DNA of 64,000 bases from Streptomyces canus (lineage in GTDB: Bacteria; Actinomycetota; Actinomycetes; Streptomycetales; Streptomycetaceae): contig NZ_KQ948664.1 in the NCBI RefSeq assembly GCF_001514145.1, positions 302,523 through 366,522 on the forward strand, read 5' to 3'. Made by a program: the position numbers and the translations under genes. Each line of letters opens with the position of its first letter. Within the stretch, counting starts at the first letter, position 1. Under the pieces are notes generated by a model. The model saw only the letters and a program-made list of their open reading frames with translations. It had not been told where the DNA came from and searched no databases. Shown here piece by piece: positions 44,973 through 52,645 of this stretch.

Positions 44973-46196
44973 CTACGCAGCCGCCCAGAGTTCGGCCCCG
45001 CAATCACCGGCCCGGGCACCGATCCTCTCCAGCAGCTCGTCGACCGGCACCGCTCCTGGCCTACGGCCGTCCCGCAGTCGTACGGCCGCACAGCCGGAGT
45101 CGGCCTCCCGCTCTCCGATCACCGCCTGGTACGGCACGAGGCGTGCGGCACGGACGCGGGTGCCGAGGGTGCCGTGGCCGGGGCCCGAGAGTTCGGCCCG
45201 GACACCGCGCGCTTCGGCCCGCCGTACGAGGTCAAGGGCCCGTTCCTCCTGGGCGTGGCCCACTGGCAGAACCACCAGCTGTACGGGCGCGAGCCACACC
45301 GGGAAGGCGCCGCCGTGCGCCTCGATGAGATGGGCGACCGCCCGCTCCACGCTGCCGATGATGCTGCGGTGGACCATCACCGGGCGGTGTTTGCCCCCGT
45401 CGGGGCCGATGTAGTGGAGGTCGAAGCGTTCGGGCTGGTGGAAGTCGATCTGGACGGTGGAGAGGGTGGACTCGCGGCCGGCGGGGTCGGTGATCTGTAC
45501 GTCGATCTTGGGACCGTAGAAGGCGGCCTCGCCCTCGACGGACTCGTACTCGACGCCGTCCAGGACCTCTTCGAGCAGGGCGGTGGCGCGGCGCCAGAGC
45601 GCGGGGTCCGCGACGTACTTGCCGGAGTCGCCCGGGAGGGACAGCCGGTACCTGGACGCTCGGATGCCGAGGTCGTCGTAGGCGCGCCGGATGAGTGCGA
45701 GGGCGGCGCGGGCCTCCGCCACGGCCTGCTCCGGGGTGCAGAAGATGTGGGCGTCGTTGAGCTGGATGGAACGGACGCGGGTGAGACCGCCGAGGACGCC
45801 CGAGAGTTCGGAGCGATACATGCCGCCCAACTCGGCGATCCGCAGCGGAAGTTCACGGTAACTGTGGGACCGCGACCGATAGATGAGGGCGTGGTGCGGG
45901 CAAAGGCTGGGCCGCAGCACGACCTCCTCGCCGCCCAGCCGCATCGGCGGGAACATGTCGTCGCCGTAGTGCGACCAGTGCCCGGAGATCTCGTACAGCT
46001 CCCGCTTCCCGAGCACCGGCGAGTACACATGCCGGTACCCGGCGGCCCGCTCCACCTCCCTGACGTACTCCTCCAGGACATGCCGTACGACGGCCCCGTC
46101 GGGCAGCCAGTACGGCAGCCCCGCGCCCATCAGCGGATCGGTGTCGAACAGATCGAGCTCGCGGCCGAGCCGGCGGTGGTCGTGCATGGGGTTCAC
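44973..46196 (-). CDS. Threonyl-tRNA synthetase paralogue without TGS/editing domains
   Basis: 407 residues against ~650 for full ThrRS. It starts directly at the class II catalytic core, so the TGS and N2 editing domains are missing. Zinc ligands are all present (Cys99, His111, His276) along with motif 2 (MYRSELSGVLGGLTRVRSIQLNDAHIF), motif 3 (HRSIIGSVER) and a C-terminal anticodon-binding domain. It should charge tRNA-Thr but not clear mischarged serine. GTG at 46196 is chosen for GGGAG 6 nt upstream. A Thr-Thr-Thr leader peptide and terminator lie upstream. Confidence 0.9.
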   Translation of the reverse strand: MNPMHDHRRLGRELDLFDTDPLMGAGLPYWLPDGAVVRHVLEEYVREVERAAGYRHVYSPVLGKRELYEISGHWSHYGDDMFPPMRLGGEEVVLRPSLCPHHALIYRSRSHSYRELPLRIAELGGMYRSELSGVLGGLTRVRSIQLNDAHIFCTPEQAVAEARAALALIRRAYDDLGIRASRYRLSLPGDSGKYVADPALWRRATALLEEVLDGVEYESVEGEAAFYGPKIDVQITDPAGRESTLSTVQIDFHQPERFDLHYIGPDGGKHRPVMVHRSIIGSVERAVAHLIEAHGGAFPVWLAPVQLVVLPVGHAQEERALDLVRRAEARGVRAELSGPGHGTLGTRVRAARLVPYQAVIGEREADSGCAAVRLRDGRRPGAVPVDELLERIGARAGDCGAELWAAA

Positions 46197-46245
46197 GGGG
46201 TTCTCCCTCGCGGCGGGGGGCGAGGAACCGACGGGAACGACAAAA

Positions 46246-46267
46246 CCCCGGGGCACTCGCCCCGGGG
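46246..46267 (-). terminator. Attenuator terminator before the ThrRS-like gene
   Basis: On the minus strand CCCCGGGGC-4nt-GCCCCGGGG is followed by TTTT. It sits between the leader-peptide stop and the ThrRS-like start, exactly where a transcription attenuator belongs. Confidence 0.85.
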
Positions 46268-46286
46268 CTTCGGACTGCGTCAGCTG

Positions 46287-46349
46287 TCAGCGCACCGGGA
46301 CCTGCTCCGGCGTCGTCGTGATCGAGGGGATGGCTTGGGCGCGCTGCAT
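46287..46349 (-). CDS. Threonine leader peptide (attenuator)
   Basis: A 20-residue frame, MQRAQAIPSITTTPEQVPVR, then TGA, containing three consecutive Thr codons (ACG ACG ACG). There is no ribosome site, but TACCCT lies 6 nt before the ATG, the geometry of a -10 box for a leaderless transcript. Ribosome stalling at the Thr codons when charged tRNA-Thr is scarce would be expected to prevent the downstream terminator. The mechanism is established for Trp/Leu/Ilv leaders and inferred here. Confidence 0.75.
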   Translation of the reverse strand: MQRAQAIPSITTTPEQVPVR

Positions 46350-46521
46350 GGGGTGAGGGTAGGGGGAGGGGTGGGGGTGGGGCGAAGGGTTTTTGGGCGC
46401 CTGTGGGGACCCTTCGGGAACTGGCCGCGTCTGCTGCCGTGGTCCGGAGTGGGTCAGGTCAGGGTCCGGTAATCGGGGGACATGCCGCCGTGGGCTTCGG
46501 TCCAGGTCATGTGGGGCCTGG

Positions 46522-46713
46522 TCAGGGATGAGCCTGGTGCAGGGACCGTATGAAGGTGGTCCAGGTGTCGGGGACGATCTGGAGTATCGGTCCGTGGGGG
46601 GTCTTGGAGTCGCGGACGGCGATGACGCTGGGCAGGTTGCGGGCGACTTCGACGCACTCGCCGTTGCCGCTGCTGTGGCTGGACTTGGCGAACTCGAAGT
46701 GCGGCACGGTCAC
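46522..46713 (-). CDS. DUF397 protein
   Basis: 63 residues from GTG 46713, which overlaps the upstream XRE stop (GTGA); GTG 46707 has better spacing (8 nt) from AGGAG and gives 61 residues. The DUF397 motif is clear: FAKSSHSSGNGECVEVA...AVRDSKTPHGPIL. DUF397 proteins are partners of XRE/DUF5753 regulators in streptomycetes, as here. The exact biochemical role is unknown. Confidence 0.92.
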   Translation of the reverse strand: MTVPHFEFAKSSHSSGNGECVEVARNLPSVIAVRDSKTPHGPILQIVPDTWTTFIRSLHQAHP

Positions 46714-47591
46714 AGCTCCTTGCGGATGCGTTCGATCAACTCGACGGAATCGTGAAGAGCGAGTCCGTTCCTTGCGATCCGCTCGAACTTGGTGTTGTGA
46801 CGGGCGGCGTCCGCCTCGCTCTCCAGCCACAGCGTAGACGAGGTCGTGTCCATGTAGACCACGTCCATCGCGCCGGGTTCGGCGAAGGAGACGACGCTGA
46901 AGGCGCTGGTCATGCCGGGGTGGGAGCCCGCGAGGAACGGGACCACCTGAAGCTTTACGTTGGGGAGCCGGGATGCCTCGACCAGGTGCTCCAGCTGGGT
47001 CCGCATGACCTCGCGGCCGCCGACCAGTTGACGCAGCGCTCCCTCGCCGACAACGGTCCACAGCTCGAGCGGGCTGCTGTCCGTCAGCCGCCCCTGCCGG
47101 GCGACCTTCGCCTCCACGAACCGCTCGATCTCACCTGGCTCGTCCCAGTCGGCGTTGCCGATCGCCAGCGCCCTGGCGTAGTCCGGCGTCTGCAGCAGGC
47201 CCGGGACGAAGGCCCCTTGCCAGGTGCGGATGCTGGTCGCGATGTCCTCCAGGGCGACGTACTCCACCAGGGAACGCAGCTCGGGGTACTGGTTCCACCA
47301 CCCCTTGGCCTTGCGGCGCTCCCGATCGGTCCTGGCGAGGCTCAACAGCCGCTCCACGGCCTTCGGATCGGTTACCCCGTACAACTCGCACAGGATCTTG
47401 ATGTCGGGATCGCGGAAAGGCACCCACCCGCGCTCCATCTTGGCCACCTTGGCGGCCGTCGCCGACAGCGCCTCCGCAGCCTGCGGCTGGGTCAGGCCGA
47501 CCCGGTCCCGCAGCCTCAGCAGTTCACCGCCCAACTTGCGCGCGAGGACGGTGGATACGCGGGCTCCGCGCGTGAACTGGCCTGTGGACAC
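46710..47591 (-). CDS. XRE/DUF5753-type regulator
   Basis: 293 residues, GTG with GGAGG 9 nt upstream. An N-terminal helix-turn-helix (RLRDRVGLTQPQAAEALSATAAKVAKMERG) is followed by the DUF5753 domain (ALEDIATSIRTWQGAFVPGLLQTPDYARAL, VKLQVVPFLAGSHPGM). These WhiJ-like proteins work with DUF397 partners and nearby anti-sigma-type ATPases in development and stress. The divergent ATPase gene and the overlapping DUF397 gene complete the usual trio. Confidence 0.93.
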   Translation of the reverse strand: MSTGQFTRGARVSTVLARKLGGELLRLRDRVGLTQPQAAEALSATAAKVAKMERGWVPFRDPDIKILCELYGVTDPKAVERLLSLARTDRERRKAKGWWNQYPELRSLVEYVALEDIATSIRTWQGAFVPGLLQTPDYARALAIGNADWDEPGEIERFVEAKVARQGRLTDSSPLELWTVVGEGALRQLVGGREVMRTQLEHLVEASRLPNVKLQVVPFLAGSHPGMTSAFSVVSFAEPGAMDVVYMDTTSSTLWLESEADAARHNTKFERIARNGLALHDSVELIERIRKEL

Positions 47592-47815
47592 CTCGGGTCA
47601 CCTCCTGATCGTGGCCAGTGTGCGGTTCACCGGAGCCACAGCACAACCGAAACTGGAGACATATTTCCCCGAGACCGCTTGCGCGGACACCAGGCGCATC
47701 ACTACCTTCAGTACTCGATCGCCTACACAAAGAAACCAGTTGGCGGAAGCGCACCGTGCTGCCCGCACGGCGAAGCCACCCCAACACCCCAGCCCCCGCA
47801 CACCCGGAGGACACC

Positions 47816-48289
47816 GTGAACGACTCCTGCCCTCCCCGCCCGCCCACGTCCTACGACCGCTACGACGAGGTCAGTTACACCCCGTACCCGCGCAGCATCC
47901 CCCTCGCCCGCAGACGCGTCGCCGGACTCGCCGTCGACTGGGGTCATCCGGCCCTCGCCGGCGACGCGGCACTGCTGGCAAGCGAGTTGTGCACGAACGC
48001 CCTGCTGCACGGCTGCCTACGAGACCGTCTCTTCCGGGTCGAGACGACCCTCACCACCACCGCCCTCCGCATCGCGGTGACCGACCCGAGGGGAGAACGC
48101 CTCCCCGGCACCCGACCGCCCCGCCCTGACGACCAGTTCGGACGGGGCCTGCTCATCGTCCGCGTGCTGGCGGGCCGTTGGGCGGTGGAGAGGCTCACGG
48201 TCGGCAAGACGGTATGGGCGGAACTGGACCTGCCGAAGAAGCAGGATGCGTGGCTACACGGAGGCGAGGAGAGCTATTGGAGGAGCTGA
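47816..48289 (+). CDS. Anti-sigma-type ATP-binding protein (HATPase/RsbW-like)
   Basis: 157 residues, GTG with CGGAGG upstream. GHKL ATPase motifs: ELCTNALLHG (N box), DPRGERLPG and GRGLLIVRVLAGRW. Such proteins bind anti-anti-sigma or sigma factors and phosphorylate partners. It is divergent from the XRE/DUF397 pair, the standard actinomycete triad. Confidence 0.9.
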   Translation: MNDSCPPRPPTSYDRYDEVSYTPYPRSIPLARRRVAGLAVDWGHPALAGDAALLASELCTNALLHGCLRDRLFRVETTLTTTALRIAVTDPRGERLPGTRPPRPDDQFGRGLLIVRVLAGRWAVERLTVGKTVWAELDLPKKQDAWLHGGEESYWRS

Positions 48290-48423
48290 ACATGCTGCCC
48301 CGCATATCGGCGAGCGCGAGGTGTGACGCAGCGCACCTTCCTCGACCGATGACTCCGTTGGTGCCCCTCGGTCATACCGGCGACAACACCGGAGCAACAC
48401 AACGGACGGACAGGATGACTGAC

Positions 48424-48636
48424 ATGACCGCCACCGTGAAGGGCCCTGCCAGCTACTTCCCTTCCATCGAGAAGAAGTACGGCCGCCCGATTGCGGAGTG
48501 GAAGGACCTCATCCACTCCTCGCCTCTGACCAAGCACATGGAGCTCGTGCACTGGCTCAAGGCCGAGCACGGGCTGGGCCACGGTCACGCCAATGCCCTC
48601 GTCGCGCACACCCTCGCCGAGCAGTCCGGAAACTGA
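48424..48636 (+). CDS. DUF4287 protein
   Basis: 70 residues; the ATG at 48424 has AGGA 8 nt upstream, while an ATG at 48415 is a close alternative. The DUF4287 pattern is visible: YFPSIEKKYGRPIAEWKDLI and KHMELVHWLKAEHGLGHGHANALVAH. Usually a small helical cytosolic protein of unknown role. Confidence 0.88.
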   Translation: MTATVKGPASYFPSIEKKYGRPIAEWKDLIHSSPLTKHMELVHWLKAEHGLGHGHANALVAHTLAEQSGN

Positions 48637-48659
48637 GCTGCCACGCACGGGGGCACCCC

Positions 48660-49388
48660 TCAGGCCGTCATCAGCGCCGCCAGGGCGCGATCCATCGCGG
48701 CGTTGAACTCTTCCGGCGTCAGCGGCAGACGGGACTTGACGTCCCGACTCCACTGGTCGGCGAGGACCTCGGCGGAGCCCGCCTCGACACCGTCGAGCGC
48801 CGCGTCGGCCAGGTCCGACGGCGCGATCTTGTCCACGGGCCAGCCCGCGGCCATGTCGGTGTCGGCCAGGCCGAGGTGCACCGCTGTGACGAGCGTGCCC
48901 TGCTCGGCGAGCTCCAGGCGGACGCCGTTGGTCATGGCCCAGGCGGCGGCCTTGGTCAGGTGGTAGGCATTGGCCCCCTGGCCCCCGAACCACGACATGG
49001 CGGAGAGGACGTTGACGATCGCGCCCCCGCCGTTCCTGGCGAGCGCCGGCGCGAACTCCCGGATCATTCCCAGGTGGCCGAACACGTTGGTCTCCAGCTC
49101 GTGCCGCACCGCGTCCAGCGAGCCGGTCACCAGGTCGGTCCCCGTCTGGATCCCCGCGTTGTTGACGAGCAGCGAGACGTCCGCGGCGGCCTCGGCGGCG
49201 GCCCTCACGGATGCGGGATCGGCGATGTCGAGGGGCAGCACCTCGACCCCGGGCAGGTCCACGGTCTCCGGTCGGCGGGCTGTCGCGTAGACCTTGCGGG
49301 CGCCCCGTTCGAGCAGGCGCTGGGCGAAGGCGCGGCCCAGGCCGCGGTTGGCTCCGGTGACAAGGGCAACTGAGTTGTTGATGTCCAT
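48660..49388 (-). CDS. Short-chain dehydrogenase/reductase under MerR-type promoter
   Basis: 242 residues. Cofactor site TGANRGLG (11-18), NNAGIQ (76-81), and Tyr142/Lys146 in YHLTK mark a classical SDR of unknown substrate. Its promoter has TTGCCT and TAGCGT separated by 20 bp that contain the dyad CTGACGC-CA-GCGTCAG, the hallmark of MerR-family control. The adjacent divergent MerR gene is truncated. Confidence 0.92.
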   Translation of the reverse strand: MDINNSVALVTGANRGLGRAFAQRLLERGARKVYATARRPETVDLPGVEVLPLDIADPASVRAAAEAAADVSLLVNNAGIQTGTDLVTGSLDAVRHELETNVFGHLGMIREFAPALARNGGGAIVNVLSAMSWFGGQGANAYHLTKAAAWAMTNGVRLELAEQGTLVTAVHLGLADTDMAAGWPVDKIAPSDLADAALDGVEAGSAEVLADQWSRDVKSRLPLTPEEFNAAMDRALAALMTA

Positions 49389-49397
49389 GGCCCGTAC

Positions 49398-49429
49398 GCT
49401 AAAACCTGACGCCAGCGTCAGAGGCAAGT
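49398..49429 (-). promoter_or_regulatory. MerR-type promoter/operator
   Basis: The dyad CTGACGCCAGCGTCAG (49406-49421) lies within a 20-bp spacer between TTGCCT and TAGCGT on the minus strand. MerR regulators untwist such over-long spacers. It reads into the SDR gene. Confidence 0.8.
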
Positions 49430-49458
49430 GCTGTCGCCAACCCAGGGGTTGGGAAGTG

Positions 49459-49599
49459 ATGGCCGCGGCCGAGCGGTTGATCCGCATCGGCGAGGTGGCA
49501 CGAGGCGCAGGCGTCCCAGTGCCCGCCGTGCGCTACTACGAGCGGCATGGGCTGCTCATCGCGCCGCCGGCCCGGCCCAGGCAGGCCGGCGATCCGTGA
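49459..49599 (+). pseudogene. Truncated MerR-family regulator
   Basis: 46 codons: MAAAERLIRIGEVARGAGVPVPAVRYYERHGLL is the MerR helix-turn-helix, then the frame leaves the family after IAPPARPRQ and stops. The rest of the wing, coiled coil and effector domain are missing. The intact MerR-type operator next door suggests the gene was functional before the deletion. Confidence 0.8.
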
Positions 49600-49774
49600 A
49601 CGCACCCCACCTTGCGCCCCTCGTCGGCGCCGGAGCCCGCTTCGAACGCGGCCACCTCGTCGAACTCTCCCCACTCGATTCACGTCTTGCCTCCCCTTTT
49701 GCTCTGCCGCAGACCTCCACAATCGAACTGAATTCACTTAAGGTTCGGTGAAGTCATTGACGAGGAGGTCAACC

Positions 49775-50470
49775 ATGGCGTTTGTCCTGATCCACGGTGC
49801 GAGCTTCGGCGCGAACTGCTGGGACGAGCTGATCCCCCATCTCGGTGCGGAAGCGTTGGCAGTCGATCTTCCCGGGCGCGGCAGCAGGGCCGGAGTCGAC
49901 CTGGGCACGATCACTCTCGCGGACTGCGCCGATGCGGTCCGGGAGGACGTCGAGGCGAAGGACCTGCGGGACGTCGTACTGGTCGGTCACTCCTTCGCGG
50001 GAGTCACGATGCCGCGCGTCCTGGATCTCATACCCGACCGGATCCGCCACGTCGTCCTCGTGTCGGCCGTGGTGCCGACGGACAGATCCCGGGTGCTCGA
50101 CCAGATCGATCCCGAAGTACGGGGCCTGGTGGAGCAGTCCATCGCCGACGGCGTCTACCACCAGACCCGCGAGGGTGCCGCCGCGATGCTGTGCAACGAC
50201 TTGGACGAGGCGACCACCACGTCCGTCCTGGACCGGCTCACCGACGATTCGGCCGCCCTGCTGAGAGAGACAGTGGACCTCAGCGGCTACGGACGCGACA
50301 TCCCCCGGACCTACGTGCACCTCACGCGGGACCAGTGCTACGTCGAGGAACTCCAGCAGCGATCCATAGCGTTGCTCCGGCCCGACGTCATCGACCTCGA
50401 CACCGGTCACATGGCAATGATCAGTGCGCCCGAAAAGCTTGCCGCAGTCCTCAACACCATTCACGGCTGA
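49775..50470 (+). CDS. Alpha/beta hydrolase (esterase-like)
   Basis: 231 residues, ATG with GAGGAGG upstream. FVLIHGASFGANCW oxyanion region, nucleophile elbow GHSFAG (Ser73), late Asp in TRDQCYVE and His in TGHMAMISAPEKLA fit the plant salicylate-esterase-like group. Cytosolic esterase; substrate unknown. It is convergent with the Rrf2 gene. Confidence 0.92.
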   Translation: MAFVLIHGASFGANCWDELIPHLGAEALAVDLPGRGSRAGVDLGTITLADCADAVREDVEAKDLRDVVLVGHSFAGVTMPRVLDLIPDRIRHVVLVSAVVPTDRSRVLDQIDPEVRGLVEQSIADGVYHQTREGAAAMLCNDLDEATTTSVLDRLTDDSAALLRETVDLSGYGRDIPRTYVHLTRDQCYVEELQQRSIALLRPDVIDLDTGHMAMISAPEKLAAVLNTIHG

Positions 50471-50527
50471 TCGCCATGCCGGCCTGCGGTCGGCGGACCG
50501 TGGTGATGCCAGGTCGCAACGGAGGCG

Positions 50528-50962
50528 CTAGCGAGGTGCCGCGAGTACGTCCCGGAGTACGTTCTCGAGCGTGACGCGGGCCAGCTCCTGTCTCAGGGTC
50601 TCCTCGATGCCCTCGTAGATGCCCTGCATTGCCGGCTGGATGCCGTGACCCACCACGCATTCCTGGTCCGGGGTGGTGCGGTGCATCGCGAACAGCGGGC
50701 CGGGTTCCACTGCCTCGTACACGTCGAGCAGGGTCATCGACTCCAGCTCGCGCGCCAGCGACCAGCCCGCGCCCGCGCCCCGCCGGGACTCCACGAGCCC
50801 GGCCCTGCGCAGCTCGCCGAGCAGCCGTCTGATGACCACTGGGTTGGTGTTCGCGCTGGTCGCGATCTGCTCGGAGGTGGCGACCTCATGGCCCTGGCGC
50901 TGATAGAGGCCGATCCAGGCCAGCGCGTGGGCGGCGATGGTCAGCCTGCTGTTGGCACTCAT
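50528..50962 (-). CDS. Rrf2-family transcriptional regulator
   Basis: 144 residues, ATG with GAGGAG upstream. An N-terminal winged helix (TIAAHALAWIGLYQRQGHEVATSEQIATSANTNPVVIRRLLGELRRAGLVESRRGAGAGW) identifies Rrf2. There is a single Cys (ECVVGHGI) rather than the three Cys of Fe-S IscR/NsrR types, so it is more likely a redox/electrophile sensor. A strong operator array lies between it and the divergent SDR, which it probably represses. Confidence 0.93.
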   Translation of the reverse strand: MSANSRLTIAAHALAWIGLYQRQGHEVATSEQIATSANTNPVVIRRLLGELRRAGLVESRRGAGAGWSLARELESMTLLDVYEAVEPGPLFAMHRTTPDQECVVGHGIQPAMQGIYEGIEETLRQELARVTLENVLRDVLAAPR

Positions 50963-50991
50963 GAGCCCCTCCTCTCGGGCGCAACGCTTTA

Positions 50992-51059
50992 TGTTACGAC
51001 AGCTCAGTCGTAACAGCGATGGTTGCAACAGTCTGTCGTAACAATTAACGTTGCGACTG
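50992..51059. promoter_or_regulatory. Rrf2 operator array
   Basis: A perfect 9-bp dyad, TGTTACGAC-agctca-GTCGTAACA (50992-51015), plus further GTTGCAAC, GTCGTAAC and GTTGCGAC half-sites to about 51059, all between the divergent Rrf2 and SDR genes. Confidence 0.8.
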
Positions 51060-51090
51060 CCGGGAAGGGTCAATCAACGAGGTGAGAAGA

Positions 51091-51840
51091 ATGAGCAAGC
51101 CACTCATGGGCAAGGTCGCCCTGGTCACCGGGGGGTCGCGCGGACTGGGAGCCGCGACCGTACGGCTGCTGGCCGAGCAGGGCGCCGACGTCGCCTTCAC
51201 CTACGTCAGCTCCGAGAAGCAGGCGCAGGCAGTCGTCGACGAGGTGCACGGCAAGGGAGCCAAGGCCGTCGCCTTCCAGTCCGACCAGGCGGACACGAGC
51301 CGGGCGCCGGCGCTGATCGACGACGTGGTCGCACACTTCGGCGGCCTGGACATCCTCGTCAACAACGCGGCGATCTCCGTGGCCGGCGCGGTGGACGACC
51401 CGGACGCCGACACCGCCGCACTGGACCGGATGCACGCCACCAACTACCTCGGCGTGATCGCCGTCATCCGGGCCGCCTCCCGAGTGCTGCGCACCGGCGG
51501 CCGCATCATCACGGTGAGTTCCGGACTGGGCTCCCGGGTCGGCGCCCCCGGCCTTGCCGACTACTCGGCGACCAAGTCCGGGATCGAGAGGTACACCATG
51601 GGGGCCGCACGAGACCTCGGGCCCCGGAACATCACGGCCAACGTCGTGGAGGCGGGACTGATGGAGGGCGGCATGCAACCGCCGGACCCCGAGACCCTCA
51701 AGGCCCTGGTCAGCTCGCTGTCCCTGCAGCGCATGGGGCACCCCGACGAAATCGCCGCGGCGATCGCCTTCCTGGCGAGCCCGGCCGCGTCGTACGTCAC
51801 GGGCGCGGTGCTGGACGCCCACGGCGGCTACAACGCCTGA
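51091..51840 (+). CDS. Short-chain dehydrogenase/reductase
   Basis: 249 residues, ATG with GAGGTG 6 nt upstream. TGGSRGLG (13-20), NNAAIS, SSG (~143-145) and Tyr158/Lys162 in YSATK form the classical SDR site. The fold fits FabG-like NADPH reductases; substrate unknown. The divergent Rrf2 repressor and its dyads suggest inducible expression. Confidence 0.93.
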   Translation: MSKPLMGKVALVTGGSRGLGAATVRLLAEQGADVAFTYVSSEKQAQAVVDEVHGKGAKAVAFQSDQADTSRAPALIDDVVAHFGGLDILVNNAAISVAGAVDDPDADTAALDRMHATNYLGVIAVIRAASRVLRTGGRIITVSSGLGSRVGAPGLADYSATKSGIERYTMGAARDLGPRNITANVVEAGLMEGGMQPPDPETLKALVSSLSLQRMGHPDEIAAAIAFLASPAASYVTGAVLDAHGGYNA

Positions 51841-51859
51841 ACCCGAACCCCTGCCGCAC

Positions 51860-51887
51860 GCCCCGAAGGACATCGCGCCTTCGGGGC
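51860..51887 (+). terminator. Terminator after the Rrf2-linked SDR
   Basis: A perfect 10-bp stem (GCCCCGAAGG/CCTTCGGGGC) with an 8-nt loop, 20 bp after the SDR stop. Confidence 0.85.
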
Positions 51888-51992
51888 GCGCACCGCCGAC
51901 GACCCGCGTGTGCGTGGACACGCCTCAGGAAGCCGGGATCGTGATCGTGTTGCCGGCTCCATGGGCCACAGTCACTCCGACCCACCAGGACC

Positions 51993-52259
51993 TCACCCCT
52001 CCGCCCCCCACCGCTCGGGCCCACCCCCCTTCCACTCGATCCACGGCGACTGCGCCACCTCCGCCGCGTCGATCTCCAGGCCCGCTCGCCGGAGGAACTC
52101 CGCGACGTCGGTCAGGTTGTGGGCCAGGCCGAGGATCTCGCCGTCCACGCGTACGCGGCGGCCGCCCGTGGGGGACGGGGGGTGCACGATCACGCGGATC
52201 GGTCCGGACATGTCCTCAGGATCGTCCGGGGCGTACGGTCCCGCACTTCGGTCCGTCAT
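51993..52259 (-). CDS. Small conserved hypothetical
   Basis: 88 residues starting at an ATG that overlaps the upstream stop by 4 bp (ATGA), so translationally coupled. Sequence includes IRVIVHPPSPTGGRRVRVDGEILGLAHNLTDVAEFLRRAGLEIDAAEVA. No signal or membrane helix. Family not recognised; always-paired small genes of this kind are common in streptomycetes. Confidence 0.78.
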   Translation of the reverse strand: MTDRSAGPYAPDDPEDMSGPIRVIVHPPSPTGGRRVRVDGEILGLAHNLTDVAEFLRRAGLEIDAAEVAQSPWIEWKGGGPERWGAEG

Positions 52260-52492
52260 CGCTCGAGCCGTTCGCTCACGCTGCCGATGCCCGACCGCCC
52301 CAGGTCACGCAGTTCCCGCCACTCGGCGGGGCGTGGGCGCCCGCGCTGCCAGTGGGGATGGAAGAAGACCTGGGCCGACAGCCGGTGCAGGCGTCGGCGC
52401 AGCTCGGTGTGGCCGGGGCGCTCGGCGAGCTCGTGGTAGATGGCACTCCACTCACGCTGTGCCCGGGCGAGGTCGTCGGGGAACGATCGCAT
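52256..52492 (-). CDS. Small conserved hypothetical, upstream of coupled partner
   Basis: 78 residues from ATG 52492 (a TTG at 52504 is also possible). Helical, Arg/His-rich (RAQREWSAIYHELAERPGHTELRRRLHRLSAQVFFHPHW). The stop overlaps the next start by 4 bp, indicating a two-gene operon. Function unknown. Confidence 0.72.
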   Translation of the reverse strand: MRSFPDDLARAQREWSAIYHELAERPGHTELRRRLHRLSAQVFFHPHWQRGRPRPAEWRELRDLGRSGIGSVSERLER

Positions 52493-52645
52493 GCCCGGAT
52501 TCAATCATGTGTTCGATTTATTGGGCCATGGCGGGCCCGGCGATGAGTTCCGGAGGGGTGCCGGGTCTACAGGGACGAAGGAAGACCACCGAGATGTCCA
52601 CTGAGAAGTCCCCTCAGAAGTCCATCGAGAAGGCCGGAGAACGAC

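Noticed and set aside
49600..49751. Frame reading APHLAPLVGAGARFERGHLVEL after the MerR relic
   Set aside because: May be debris of another gene, but too short to name and with no start of its own.
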